A DNA stretch of 64,000 nucleotides from Gammaproteobacteria bacterium (GTDB taxonomy: Bacteria; Pseudomonadota; Gammaproteobacteria; Steroidobacterales; Woeseiaceae): assembly GCA_029865385.1 (NCBI GenBank), contig JAOUGX010000002.1, positions 1 through 64,000 on the forward strand, written 5' to 3'. The position numbers and the translations under genes were made by a program. Positions 16,354 through 25,759 of this stretch are shown here, in pieces. Numbering within the stretch: the first letter of the stretch is position 1; every line of letters begins with the position of its first letter. The notes beneath the pieces were generated by a model that was given only the letters and a program-made list of their open reading frames with translations, did no database searches and was not told the DNA's origin.

Positions 16354-18549
16354 CTAGTAGCGAAAAGTGTAATGAAATCGCAACACCGTTTCGGCGAACG
16401 ACGAGATGAAGTCGCTACTTTGCGAGGGATCCAGGAATTCGCGGTTAAGCACCAGCACGAGTTCACGTCCGGCCAGTGGCACCCATCGCATGATGCTGTT
16501 GACTCCGAGACTGTCGGACACGTTGTCGTACTGCACCAGGTTTTCCCAGTACCAGGTTGAACTGAACGCAATGTCCGCCTGCAGCGTTGCCTGCCGCGTG
16601 ATGAACGAACCGTATGGCAGGTCGATGCTGTTCAACTGGTAAGACGCCGCCATGGAAAAGTGCATGCTGGGACGCCAGATTATTTCCGGCCCGGCGCTTT
16701 TCCGCGTGCCGTCGTAAAAATCTCCGCCGCAGGCCCAGCTGGAAAGGGACACAACGCGGTGTTGGCCGGTTCCGACCCGCAGGCAATAACGGGTCCACTC
16801 GTAGCTACCGGGCGGAATGAGAACTCCGTTGGAAATCTCGAATACATCCGGAAGGTTCTCGCGGAAATTCATTACTGACAGGCGAATGTTGTCGCCCGTG
16901 TGATTATCGATTCGAAGTAGCTGGACATCGACCTGTTGCCGATCCAAGTCGCCGTCAAGGGTCTCGACTCGAGTGCCGCTGACGCCTGATCGGATCGAAC
17001 GAATTACGTTCGACTCCGGTCGCCAGATATACGCGGCGCCAAACAGCAGATTGCGAACATCAACCTGACTGACGAAACCCATCGCCGGTCGATAGTTGCC
17101 CTGCAGCTCGCTGTACGCCAGTTCACCGCTCCAGCCTACGGAGTTCGGTGCGGCAAGACTGAAGCCGTAAGCCGAATTTTGCCCGTCAAGACCCGGCGTA
17201 TCGGTCCGCTGGAACCAGGCGGCACCTTCCACTGTCTGGTCGTCACCCAGCCGCGTGTTCAGGTAGCGGAAATCGATTCCATAGAGTGAATTGTTTTCAT
17301 TCGATGTCGGATCGCCAGCAGTTGCAATGACGCCCACTGCGGATTCCTGCAGGACGTGTGCCGACAGCCTGGCTGCGAACAGTTCCTGTGGGTCTACCGT
17401 AGCGAAAGCATCCTGACGAATTCCGAGGAATCCATAGTCGAGCGAACCTACCCTGCCCGTCAGTTTGACGCCGCCGTCGATATCTATAGCCTCGCCATCA
17501 TCAGACAAACCAATACGTCGCGAGAAGAACGGTCGGCCGGTCTCGCGAATAATCGCGTCGCTGCCGCCGTCTTCATCATCGGTACCGATCCGGCCGAATT
17601 CGAATATGTCCATATCCTGCAAAAAAAATTTGCGCTTTTCGGGGAAAAACTCGTCAAAACGCGTGAGATTGACCTGCCGAAGATCGGCGCTGGTTCCCGA
17701 AAAGTCCGTGTTCAAAGTGAGTGTGGCGGTCAGTTCCGGCGTCGGCTTGTACGTTACGTCCAGTGCCGGCTCGAAATCGCTGCTTTTCGAGTCGTTGGAG
17801 TAGTCACGGCTTTCAGTCGCCACCAGCGAGGGCACAAACTCGATCCCGAGCCCCTGCTTGAGCCCGGTCAGCCCGGTGATCTCGCCGGAGCTGGACGGGT
17901 TCTGTTTGCGATTATGCGATACCCAGCCGATTTCTTCGGTGCGCCGGCCGATGTAGCGCGTGAAATTGATACCCCAGGTATCGTTCCCGGGGTCGAACGA
18001 CAGTGTTTGCAGAGGAATGACGATTTCGGCCGTCCAGCCGAACTCCGTCCGTTGCGTCACACCATGCCAGATGCCATCCCAGTTCCAGTTTTCTTCGGTT
18101 GAATTCTTGTACAACGCCTGGAATCGCACGGCGTTCACCGTAAGGTAAAAAGCGTAGCCGCTGCGACCCTGGTTGAACGGATCCAGGATCAGCATGACGC
18201 CGTCCTCCCCGTCGGAATAGTCTCCCTGTCGCAGCACTCTTGCCGTGATCTTGTCCGGTTCGCGGTCGTAGAATTCCCCGGCGACATAAATCGCCTTGTC
18301 GTCGTAGGTCACATAGAAGCGCGAAAGCTCTGACGGCATGTCACCTTCGTTCGGCGACACGACCCGCAGATCGTCGACTATGGTTGCCGTCAGCCAGGCC
18401 CAGTCATCCACTACGCCATCAATTTCCGGCGCTACCTCGGTAGCGATGGCCTGAATGGATTTGGAATCGCCATCGACCGATTGCGCAAGAGTTGCCGAGC
18501 CGCTCCACAGACACAGCGCAACAAAAGCACCTCCCGCGACACGTCGCAA
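16354..18549 (-). CDS. DUF5916 protein: CBM9-like domain plus outer-membrane barrel
   Basis: 731 residues, starting at a TTG with GGGAG ten bases upstream. Signal peptide 1-22 (cut after TLAQ), a carbohydrate-binding-family-9-like domain (about 35-230: EIDGVVDDWAW, FYVTYDDKAIYVAGEFYD, GYAFYLTVNAV), then DUF5916 with many beta strands ending RFHYTFRY, as in an outer-membrane barrel. The phrase PEKRKFFLQDMDIFEFG is a hallmark of the family. Function is not established; the family is common in Bacteroidetes and marine gammaproteobacteria. It follows the amidohydrolase gene by 51 bases. Confidence 0.88.
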   Translation of the reverse strand: MRRVAGGAFVALCLWSGSATLAQSVDGDSKSIQAIATEVAPEIDGVVDDWAWLTATIVDDLRVVSPNEGDMPSELSRFYVTYDDKAIYVAGEFYDREPDKITARVLRQGDYSDGEDGVMLILDPFNQGRSGYAFYLTVNAVRFQALYKNSTEENWNWDGIWHGVTQRTEFGWTAEIVIPLQTLSFDPGNDTWGINFTRYIGRRTEEIGWVSHNRKQNPSSSGEITGLTGLKQGLGIEFVPSLVATESRDYSNDSKSSDFEPALDVTYKPTPELTATLTLNTDFSGTSADLRQVNLTRFDEFFPEKRKFFLQDMDIFEFGRIGTDDEDGGSDAIIRETGRPFFSRRIGLSDDGEAIDIDGGVKLTGRVGSLDYGFLGIRQDAFATVDPQELFAARLSAHVLQESAVGVIATAGDPTSNENNSLYGIDFRYLNTRLGDDQTVEGAAWFQRTDTPGLDGQNSAYGFSLAAPNSVGWSGELAYSELQGNYRPAMGFVSQVDVRNLLFGAAYIWRPESNVIRSIRSGVSGTRVETLDGDLDRQQVDVQLLRIDNHTGDNIRLSVMNFRENLPDVFEISNGVLIPPGSYEWTRYCLRVGTGQHRVVSLSSWACGGDFYDGTRKSAGPEIIWRPSMHFSMAASYQLNSIDLPYGSFITRQATLQADIAFSSTWYWENLVQYDNVSDSLGVNSIMRWVPLAGRELVLVLNREFLDPSQSSDFISSFAETVLRFHYTFRY

Positions 18550-18600
18550 AGTCGAATAACTCCCTTACCGTAAGCCTGCGAACGATTTCGACCTGTTTCC

Positions 18601-20259
18601 CTATTCAGCCTCGAAGACGATAACTCCGCCGGCGACAGTCATTGTCACGGCGACCGAGCGAAGTTGTTCAATCGGCAAGTCGCGCGGATCGCTTTCGAGA
18701 ACGGTGAAATCGGCGTAATACCCGACCGCTAGTTTTCCCAGCGAGTCTTCCTGAAATGCGGCGAAGGCCGGACTTTCACTCATCGTCCGCATTGCCGTTC
18801 CGGCATCGATACGTTGGGCCGGAAACCAGCCGTTCTCAGGATTCCCGTCGAAGCCCTTTCTTGTGACCAGGGAATAGAGTGTATGGCGCGGATCACCAGA
18901 ATCGGACGCCGGGAAGTCCGTTCCGGACGCAAGGACAGCACCGGTTGCCAGCAAGTCCCATACGGGCATTATCCAGGACGACCGCTCCGTTCCGACTCTG
19001 TCCTCGCCCCAGCGCTGGTACTCGCCGACAAACACCGGCTGCATCGACGCGATAGCACCGAGCTCTGCAAAGCGCGGCAGGTTTTTCGGTGCAATTATCG
19101 ACGCATGCTCCAAGCGAAAGCGCTCCCCCCGGGAGACCGCATTGCGTTCAATGGCGTCCAGCGCCCGTTCCACGCCAAGATCACCGATCACATGCGCGTT
19201 GACCTGGAAGCCACGCGTGCGAGCGGCTGCGAAAAACGCGTCGATTTCACCGTCCTCCATTTGCCGCAGGCCGCGGGTTTCCGGTGCATCACTATAGGGC
19301 TCGGACAATTCCGCGCCGCGCGCACCGAGAGCACCATCGACGTAGATCTTGAAACTGCGAACTGTCAGCCGATTGTCAAACAGGCCGATTTCAGGCCCAC
19401 TGGCAAGGTATCTCGCCACAGCCTTTTCACCATGTGCCATCGCATAAACACGCAACGGTAATTCACCATTTGCAGCAAGCTTCTTGTAAATTTCGATCTC
19501 ATCAAGACCGACGCCGGCATCGTGCACGCCGGTAAGGCCCCAGCGCGAATATTGCCCGAGCGCTGCCCGCATCCGGCGCTCCAGCGTTTCCGGCGTATCG
19601 GTTTGCGGCATCACCGAAGTGACCAGCGACTCTGCGCGCTCCAGCAACAAGCCCGTCGCCATGCCATCGGCGTCGCGAACGATGCGCCCGCCGGCCGGAT
19701 CGGGCGTATTCGCCGCGATGCCGGCCCGCTCAAGTGCCTGAGAATTCACCCAAATTGAATGGCCGCCAATGCCGGCCAGCACCACCGGATTGTCCGGACT
19801 CACCGCATCGAGATCGGCGGCGGTCGGGTCTGCCTCGACGTCGAAATAGCCCTCGTCCCAGCCACGGCCGACTATCCAGTCGCCTGCAGCTGCTGCCGAA
19901 ACGGCATCGGCAACTTTCCGGACTATCGACTGCTTGTTCATAGCCTGGACGTTAAGGGTTTCGAGGAACTCGCCCAGCCCGGCCACGTGCACGTGTGCGT
20001 CCACCCACCCCGGCACGGCAACGCCGGCGAATTCGACGATTCGTGTACTGCTGCCTGCACTTGAAATTATTTCGTCGCGACCGCCACTGGCCACAATTTT
20101 TCCATCAATCACGGCGATGGCCTCGACTTCCGGCTCGTTTGTATCGCCCGTAACAAAAGCACCGGTGAAAATACTGTCAGGCGTCGCTGGCGGAACGGCT
20201 CCCTGCCCGCAGCCGACCAGCAGGAGGGCAATCAGGATCAGTTTTGCTATTCGTATCAT
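18601..20259 (-). CDS. YtcJ-like amidohydrolase, lipoprotein
   Basis: 552 residues. A lipoprotein signal (LILIALLLVGCGQG, Cys17) precedes an amidohydrolase barrel. The metal-binding H-x-H is in GWVDAHVHVAG; further ligands lie in VHDAGVGLDE, NAHVIGD and LEHASI, and the late Asp in ASGTDFP. The amidohydrolase-3 (YtcJ) group hydrolyses amides or related bonds, mostly of unknown substrate. The upstream channel gene overlaps its start by four bases (20256-20259), indicating one operon with the channel and probably DUF5916. A second YtcJ-like lipoprotein is encoded at 32035-33759. Confidence 0.92.
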   Translation of the reverse strand: MIRIAKLILIALLLVGCGQGAVPPATPDSIFTGAFVTGDTNEPEVEAIAVIDGKIVASGGRDEIISSAGSSTRIVEFAGVAVPGWVDAHVHVAGLGEFLETLNVQAMNKQSIVRKVADAVSAAAAGDWIVGRGWDEGYFDVEADPTAADLDAVSPDNPVVLAGIGGHSIWVNSQALERAGIAANTPDPAGGRIVRDADGMATGLLLERAESLVTSVMPQTDTPETLERRMRAALGQYSRWGLTGVHDAGVGLDEIEIYKKLAANGELPLRVYAMAHGEKAVARYLASGPEIGLFDNRLTVRSFKIYVDGALGARGAELSEPYSDAPETRGLRQMEDGEIDAFFAAARTRGFQVNAHVIGDLGVERALDAIERNAVSRGERFRLEHASIIAPKNLPRFAELGAIASMQPVFVGEYQRWGEDRVGTERSSWIMPVWDLLATGAVLASGTDFPASDSGDPRHTLYSLVTRKGFDGNPENGWFPAQRIDAGTAMRTMSESPAFAAFQEDSLGKLAVGYYADFTVLESDPRDLPIEQLRSVAVTMTVAGGVIVFEAE

Positions 20260-20996
20260 TCGCTATCGATCTCCGCACGCGCTTTGTTCAGCGCCGACGC
20301 CACAATACCACTCGGTACCGCGATCGTGCCAAGACCGATCAACAACAGGCAGAACGTGAAAATTCGGCCGCCGACGGTTATCGGGTAGATGTCGCCATAG
20401 CCGACGGTCGTCAGCGTCACCACGGCCCACCATAAACTGCTGAAAACCGACGAGAACGCCTCCGGCTGTGCCTCGCTTTCGAAATACCAGATGCCAACAG
20501 ACGCGAAGTAGAACAGCATCAATGTCGCGACCAGGAACAGTACCAGCTCTTCTCTTGCGATGGCGAACGCTTTGCCGAATAGCCGTATGGCTTTGCTGTA
20601 TCGGACCAGTTTGAAGGTCCGGAACAGTCGCAGCAGGCGAAAAATACGAATCGCGCGAAAATCGATGCCGAGTGTCGTGAAAATCAAGCCGAGATAGAAC
20701 GGCAGAATTGCGAGCAGGTCGATTATGCCGTAGAAACTTTTCGCGAACTGCCACTTGTTATCGGCAACGTACAGGCGCAACGCGTACTCGACGGAGAACA
20801 ATAGCACGGTTACCACTTCGACCACCTGCAATAGCAACATCACACGCTGGGAGAGGTCCGGTAAGGTATCGAGAGAAAAGCTGATCAGCGATACGATGAT
20901 CAGTACCTGGACGCCGATGCTGAACACCATGCCTGCCCGCGAATCGCGCTGTTCGATGACTTCTTTTATCGCCGCCTTTTTTTCACTGATGGACAT
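20256..20996 (-). CDS. Voltage-gated-type potassium channel (six-helix)
   Basis: 246 residues with six membrane segments: S1-S4 in the first 150 residues, S4 carrying the spaced positive charges of RIFRLLRLFRTFKLVR, then S5, a pore loop with the K+ filter TLTTVGYGD, and S6 (FCLLLIGLGTIAVPSGIVASAL). No large cytoplasmic regulatory domain. It should form a tetrameric K+ channel in the inner membrane. It overlaps the amidohydrolase start by four bases. Confidence 0.92.
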   Translation of the reverse strand: MSISEKKAAIKEVIEQRDSRAGMVFSIGVQVLIIVSLISFSLDTLPDLSQRVMLLLQVVEVVTVLLFSVEYALRLYVADNKWQFAKSFYGIIDLLAILPFYLGLIFTTLGIDFRAIRIFRLLRLFRTFKLVRYSKAIRLFGKAFAIAREELVLFLVATLMLFYFASVGIWYFESEAQPEAFSSVFSSLWWAVVTLTTVGYGDIYPITVGGRIFTFCLLLIGLGTIAVPSGIVASALNKARAEIDSE

Positions 20997-21242
20997 CGCG
21001 GATTCCTTTAGCGTGCCGGTTTAGCACCGTCGACCCGGATTCTAGCGCCCCACCCCGACACAGCGACAGTGACGGCACAATATGGTGCCGGCCTGGGTAA
21101 GCGCGGCATTGGAGGCTGATGCGTAGAGCTTGCGATACTGCGCACTTACCGTTGCAGGTGTTGTAGGCTATTGCGAACCCTCGGTAATCGATTCACATCG
21201 TATGATTGTCGAGACTTCCAACCTGAACAGGAGACCGGAATC

Positions 21243-21668
21243 ATGAAACGCAGTGCAAGCGCCGAGTGGCATGGCGATCTCAAGAAAGGCAAGGGAAAGA
21301 TCAGTACGGATAGCGGCGTACTGAAAGACGCCCAGTATTCGTTCGGCACGCGCTTCGAAAACGGTGCCGGCACAAACCCTGAAGAACTCATCGCCGCCGC
21401 CCATGCCGGATGTTTCTCGATGGCGCTGTCGAACATCCTCGGCAAAGCCGAACTGACGGCAAGCAGAATCCGTACCAAAGCCATCGTGAGTCTCGAGCAG
21501 GTCGACGGAAATTTTTCGATTACAGCAGTCCATCTGGATGTCAGCGCGAAAGTGCCCGGAGCTGACAAGGCGGGCTTCGACAAGGCGGCGAACGATGCCA
21601 AGTCAGGCTGCCCGGTTTCACGGGTCCTGAACGCAAAGATCACAATGAGTGCGACACTTGAGAAATAA
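21243..21668 (+). CDS. OsmC-family peroxiredoxin
   Basis: 141 residues from the ATG at 21243 ([18 protein letters not shown]), with AACAGGAG upstream. The two redox cysteines are in [11 protein letters not shown] and SGCPVSRVL. OsmC reduces organic hydroperoxides and is usually induced by osmotic or stationary-phase stress. It is first in a same-strand run with an M20 peptidase and two small membrane proteins; its stop almost touches the next gene. Confidence 0.95.
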   Translation: MKRSASAEWHGDLKKGKGKISTDSGVLKDAQYSFGTRFENGAGTNPEELIAAAHAGCFSMALSNILGKAELTASRIRTKAIVSLEQVDGNFSITAVHLDVSAKVPGADKAGFDKAANDAKSGCPVSRVLNAKITMSATLEK

Positions 21669-21672
21669 GATT

Positions 21673-23049
21673 GTGAAATCGACGGCGGGTGTTTTCACGG
21701 TGCTGATCGCGGCGGCGCTTGCAGCCACTGGCGCAAACGCTCAGTCCATTGAGGACGAGGCACTGGCCTGGCTGCAGCAATTTATCCGGGTCGATACCGT
21801 TAACCCGCCGGGCAATGAAACCCGGGCCGTCGAGTTCATAGCCGCTATTCTCGAGGCCGAAGGCATACCCTATCAAACCGCAGACAGCGCGCCCGGCCGA
21901 GGCAACCTGTGGGCACGGCTGGCGGGCGGCGACGAGCCGGCACTGATTCTGCTGCAGCACACGGATGTCGTACCGGCAGACCCGAACTACTGGACTTCGG
22001 ATCCGCTCTCCGGCGAGATCCGCGACGGTTACCTGTGGGGTCGCGGCACGCTGGACATGAAAGGAACGGGTATCTCGCAACTTGCCACGTTCGTCAGCCT
22101 CAAACGTTCCGGCATGCCACTGAATCGGGATGTCGTACTGGTCGCAACGGCCGACGAAGAAGCCGGCGGCCTCTACGGTGCCGGGTGGCTGGTCGAACAT
22201 CACCCGGAAGTCTTCCGCGGCGCCGGTCTGCTGATCAACGAAGGCGGCAACGGCGAGCAGGCCGACAAGGAACTCATCTTCAACGTAGAAGTGACGCAAA
22301 AAGTTCCGGTCTGGTTGCGACTGGTCGCCGTCGATACGCCCGGCCATGGCTCGATGCCAAATGCGACGTCGTCGGTCACACGAATCGTGGATGCGTTGGC
22401 CATCCTTCGCGCCAACCCGTTCCCGCCGCGTATCGTGGACGCTGTGGACGCAATGTTTCGGTCGCTGTCGCCGAGTGCGGCGCCGGAGTGGCAGGAGTCC
22501 TACCGCAAGATCGCGGCAGCAGTAAAAGAACCGGGTTTCCTCTCCAGGCTGCAGAAGCATTCGCCGTTAATGCATGCCCTGACGCGGGACACCTGCTCGA
22601 TAACCCGTTTCGAAGCCTCGAACAAGATCAATGTCGTTCCGCCAAAAGCGTGGGCTGAGATCGACTGCCGCATCCTCCCGGACCGGCCGAGCGAGTTATT
22701 CGTCAGCGAGCTGCGCGAATTGCTGAAAAGTACGGGAATTGAAATCGAAGTGATCATGGCCTTCACGCCGGCGGTATCCGAGACAAACACCCTGCTCTAC
22801 CGTGCCATTGAAGAAGTCACGGCTGAACGTCACCCCGGCTCCAGGGTGGTTCCGTCGGTTTCAACCGGATTCACCGACAGCCATTTCACCCGGGATCTGG
22901 GTATTGCCAGTTATGGTTTTGATCCTGTCGTGGTCCCGGAGTCGGAATTCTCAAGGATTCACGGCAACGACGAACGCATCAGCGTCGATGCGTTCAAGCG
23001 GGGAGTGAGCGATCACCTCGCCATTGTCAAAGCTGTCGTGATCGACTGA
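21673..23049 (+). CDS. Exported M20-family metallopeptidase
   Basis: 458 residues from a GTG at 21673 with GAGAA upstream, giving the signal peptide [25 protein letters not shown]; a GTG at 21649 inside the OsmC gene is the alternative. Zinc ligands and catalytic residues are in [21 protein letters not shown] and [12 protein letters not shown], and the lid domain separates two halves of the catalytic domain. It resembles secreted carboxypeptidase G2/Gly-X carboxypeptidase-type enzymes and would hydrolyse peptides or N-acyl amino acids in the periplasm. The exact substrate is unknown. Confidence 0.92.
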   Translation: MKSTAGVFTVLIAAALAATGANAQSIEDEALAWLQQFIRVDTVNPPGNETRAVEFIAAILEAEGIPYQTADSAPGRGNLWARLAGGDEPALILLQHTDVVPADPNYWTSDPLSGEIRDGYLWGRGTLDMKGTGISQLATFVSLKRSGMPLNRDVVLVATADEEAGGLYGAGWLVEHHPEVFRGAGLLINEGGNGEQADKELIFNVEVTQKVPVWLRLVAVDTPGHGSMPNATSSVTRIVDALAILRANPFPPRIVDAVDAMFRSLSPSAAPEWQESYRKIAAAVKEPGFLSRLQKHSPLMHALTRDTCSITRFEASNKINVVPPKAWAEIDCRILPDRPSELFVSELRELLKSTGIEIEVIMAFTPAVSETNTLLYRAIEEVTAERHPGSRVVPSVSTGFTDSHFTRDLGIASYGFDPVVVPESEFSRIHGNDERISVDAFKRGVSDHLAIVKAVVID

Positions 23050-23055
23050 TTTGCC

Positions 23056-23529
23056 ATGAACCTGGAAATCTGGGAACTCCTCAGCTATGTCGTCACCGTC
23101 CTCGGTTTGCCGCTCGCGATGGCTGTATTCCTTTACGAGAAACGCAAGGAACGTGTTGCAGAGGAAGAAGAGGTTTATGAAACACTCGCCGGAAGCTATC
23201 AGGATTTTCTGCGCCTCGCGCTGGATAATCCGGACCTGCGACTGATGTCCAAGACGCGTACAGGTGATCTTAACGAGGAGCAACGCGAGCGCATGCAAGC
23301 CATATTTGGAATTCTGATTGCACTGTTCGAGCGTGCGTACCTGCTGTTGTACGAACCGGACCTGTCGGGAAAAGACGCGAGGCGCTGGCATTCGTGGAAA
23401 GACTTCATGGAAGAATGGTGCGCACGCGACGACTTCCGCGAAGCCATACCAGACCTGCTGCAAGGGGAAGACCCGGAATTTGCCGCGTATCTTGGCAAGC
23501 TGGCTGCTAACGCCGAGGCTCCCCGGTGA
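23056..23529 (+). CDS. Single-pass membrane protein with cytoplasmic helical domain
   Basis: 157 residues: one membrane helix (about 5-27, IWELLSYVVTVLGLPLAMAVFLY), the basic stop-transfer EKRKER, then an all-helical domain containing YETLAGSYQDFLRL and the hydrophobic stretch IFGILIALFERAYLLLY. No function known to me, though proteins of this layout are widespread in proteobacteria. It starts six bases after the M20 stop. Confidence 0.8.
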   Translation: MNLEIWELLSYVVTVLGLPLAMAVFLYEKRKERVAEEEEVYETLAGSYQDFLRLALDNPDLRLMSKTRTGDLNEEQRERMQAIFGILIALFERAYLLLYEPDLSGKDARRWHSWKDFMEEWCARDDFREAIPDLLQGEDPEFAAYLGKLAANAEAPR

Positions 23530-23621
23530 TGCTGACTTCAATGATTCGTGTTTACGCAGTATCGTAACAACGCACTGTTACTTTGGACCATTCTGCAACT
23601 CGGCCTTTTGGACCGAACTCA

Positions 23622-24089
23622 GTGGAACTTACAACTCCTGCAAATTCTGTATCCGCCGCCATTCAGTCGGCCATCGCCCCGGTTTTTCTGTTAACCGGTA
23701 TCGGCGCAATTCTGTCGGTTGTTACCACGCGATTCGGTCGCGTGGTTGACCGGATGCGACGGATCGAGGCACGTATGCCGCAGGTTGCGTCAGAAATCCA
23801 CAAGGATCGCCTGTTGGCAGAAATGAACGATCTTTGGCGTCGCATCAAGATCATCAATTGGGCCATGCGGCTGTCGGTCAGCTCGGCGCTACTGATTTGC
23901 GTAGTCATTATCCGCCTCTTTATCGGCACATTTGCCCCGTTCGATTTGAGCACGGTGCTGGCGTCATTGTTTGTGCTGGCGATGTTGTTGCTTGTTCTGG
24001 CCCTTCTTCTGTTCCTGATGGAAGTTGCGATCTCCTCGGTAAAGATGCTGCAGAGTGCCGAATACCTGATAACTGAAGATGAAAAGTAA
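23622..24089 (+). CDS. DUF2721 membrane protein
   Basis: 155 residues from a GTG at 23622; the frame is open from a TTG at 23583, and neither start has a strong ribosome-binding site. The DUF2721 pattern is clear: a first helix IAPVFLLTGIGAILSVVTTRFGRVVDRMR, a charged loop, then two close helices (LSVSSALLICVVIIRLF and a long Leu-rich one). Function unknown. It is the last intact gene of the OsmC-led run. Confidence 0.88.
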   Translation: MELTTPANSVSAAIQSAIAPVFLLTGIGAILSVVTTRFGRVVDRMRRIEARMPQVASEIHKDRLLAEMNDLWRRIKIINWAMRLSVSSALLICVVIIRLFIGTFAPFDLSTVLASLFVLAMLLLVLALLLFLMEVAISSVKMLQSAEYLITEDEK

Positions 24090-24090
24090 T

Positions 24091-24115
24091 TCAGTACCGT
24101 AGCCCATCAGTACCG
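24091..24115 (+). repeat. Short direct repeat at the pseudogene junction
   Basis: TCAGTACCG occurs at 24091-24099 and 24107-24115, 16 bases apart, between the DUF2721 stop and the broken TolB-like/TPR gene. It could mark the deletion that removed the N-terminus of that gene. Confidence 0.4.
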
Positions 24116-24121
24116 CAGGGT

Positions 24122-25706
24122 TTGCAGGCTGTTCGCGAAAAAATCGATAAAGCGGAAGTGCTTTCCTCGTCGGTGCGCGACCGATCGAACGGGGTATTGC
24201 CTTTCGTCAACATGAGTTCGGATCCGAAACAGGAATATTTGTCGGACGGAATTTCGGAGGAGTTACTTAACGTACTTGCGCAGTACCAGAACCTGCGCGT
24301 TGCCGCACGCACCTCGTCATTCCAGTTCAAGGGCGAGAACGAGGATATCGTCAAGATTGCCGAGCAATTGAAAGTGGCACACGTGCTCGAAGGCAGCGTG
24401 CGCAAATCCGGTACGCGGCTGCGTATGACTGCACAGCTGATCAAAGCCTCCGACGGCTATCACCTGTGGTCCGAAACCTACGATCGTGAATTCGACGGCG
24501 TTTTCGCTATACAGGACGAGATTGCCGCCGCCATTGGCGATGCACTGGAAGCCGAACTGGGTCTTGGCAAGGACGCAGTTGACGACCCGCAACCGATGGT
24601 CATCGCGGCCGCCAACACGCAGGCCTACGATGCGTTCCTGCAGGGCCGCCGCCTGATTCACCAGCGTGGTCGCGAGTCGCTGGAAGACGCCGTGCGACAC
24701 CTGGAACGATCACAGAGACTCGATGCAATCTATGCGCCGGCGCATGCGCAGCTCGCCATCGTCACCATACTGCTGCTCGATTCAGGTGGAACCTACGGCG
24801 ACCTGTCGATGACAGAAGTGAACCGGCGCGCGACGCCGCACATCAATCTGGCTTTCGAACTCGCTCCCGAGCTGCCGGAGGCGCACGCCGCACGCGGACT
24901 AATGACCATTCACACCGGCGACTGGCAGCAAGCTGTTTCCGATACCCGAATGGCGCTGGACAGCAACCCGAGCTACACCGACGCGATGAACTGGCAGCGC
25001 ATCGCGCTGGGCGAGCTCGGCCGGTAGCGAATTTCAGGATCTTCCGGACGAAATGCCTGAGGTCGACCCCCTATCGGTCATCGCGCGCCTGAATCAGGCC
25101 AATTACTTTGTCGTCACCCAGCAATCGCAGGAAGCGCACAAAGTCGCAGACGGTTTGCTGCCGCAGAGCAGCGCCTGGGCCTCGTACTGGAAACACGCGG
25201 ACGCAGCCGAACACACCGGAAATATCGCGGACGGCATCGAGTGGGGCCTCAAAGCCTATACAGAAAACCCGAACGATCTCGCATCGAATTTCACGTTAAT
25301 GAACAGTTTTAACCTGATCTCCGAGCATGCCGAAGCCCGCCGCGTCAGCGATTCACTTATCGCCTTCGCGGAACTTGCCGCCGGAAACAACGAAGAAGCG
25401 GTGCGGCAGATTTCGGCGAGACTGCAGGCCGACCCGGAAAACCTCACACTGATCCTGGACACTGACAACATTGCGCACGCCGCCAGGCAATTCGATATCG
25501 CGCTGCGAAACTACGAGGAGTACGCGCGAAGGCAACCAGCCGGACGTCCGGTCGGTGGCCCGTATCAGACGTTGCTGCTCGCCTGGAACCGGCGGCCGGC
25601 GCCTGGCAGCCTTTGCCGCAAACCCGCGATGCCGTCGACCGGCAGCTCCGACTGTAGGAGCCCGCACTGCGGGCGACAGCAACACTCTTTGCACAACTAC
25701 CTATAG
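24122..25706 (+). pseudogene. Broken winged-helix/TolB-like/TPR gene, truncated and frameshifted
   Basis: The first piece (24122-25027) opens inside the TolB/FlgO-like domain common to CadC-like adenylate-cyclase-type TPR proteins (VLPFVNMSSDPKQEYLSDGI, then VAHVLEGSVRKSG and GYHLWSETYDREFDGVFAIQ), followed by TPRs. Family members normally begin with a winged-helix DNA-binding domain or membrane segment; both are missing and no ATG with a ribosome-binding site is present. At about 25020-25027 the frame stops (GELGR-stop), and the TPR chain resumes in another frame from 25023 (GSEFQDLPDE...PLSVIARLNQ) to about 25600, where it degrades into Arg/Pro/Ser-rich sequence with a REP-like palindrome. 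A split pair of genes is possible but less likely. Confidence 0.7.
25653..25678 (+). repeat. REP-like palindromic element (GTAG type)
   Basis: TGTAGGAGCCCGCACTGCGG and the following GCGAC form the GTAG head plus GCCCGC/GCGGGC stem (25660-25665 with 25669-25674) seen in REP sequences of Xanthomonadaceae and pseudomonads. Only this one copy is seen in the window. It lies inside the decayed 3' end of the broken TPR gene. Confidence 0.55.
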
Positions 25707-25759
25707 CCAGCCCCCACGCGGCGCGGCAAGCTGTCTCATTTCTAGCTGACCGGTAGCGG

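Noticed and set aside
25053-25706. A separate 217-residue TPR gene
   Set aside because: Its N-terminus continues the TPR chain of the preceding frame across a single frameshift and its last 40 codons are degenerate, so it is treated as part of one broken gene.
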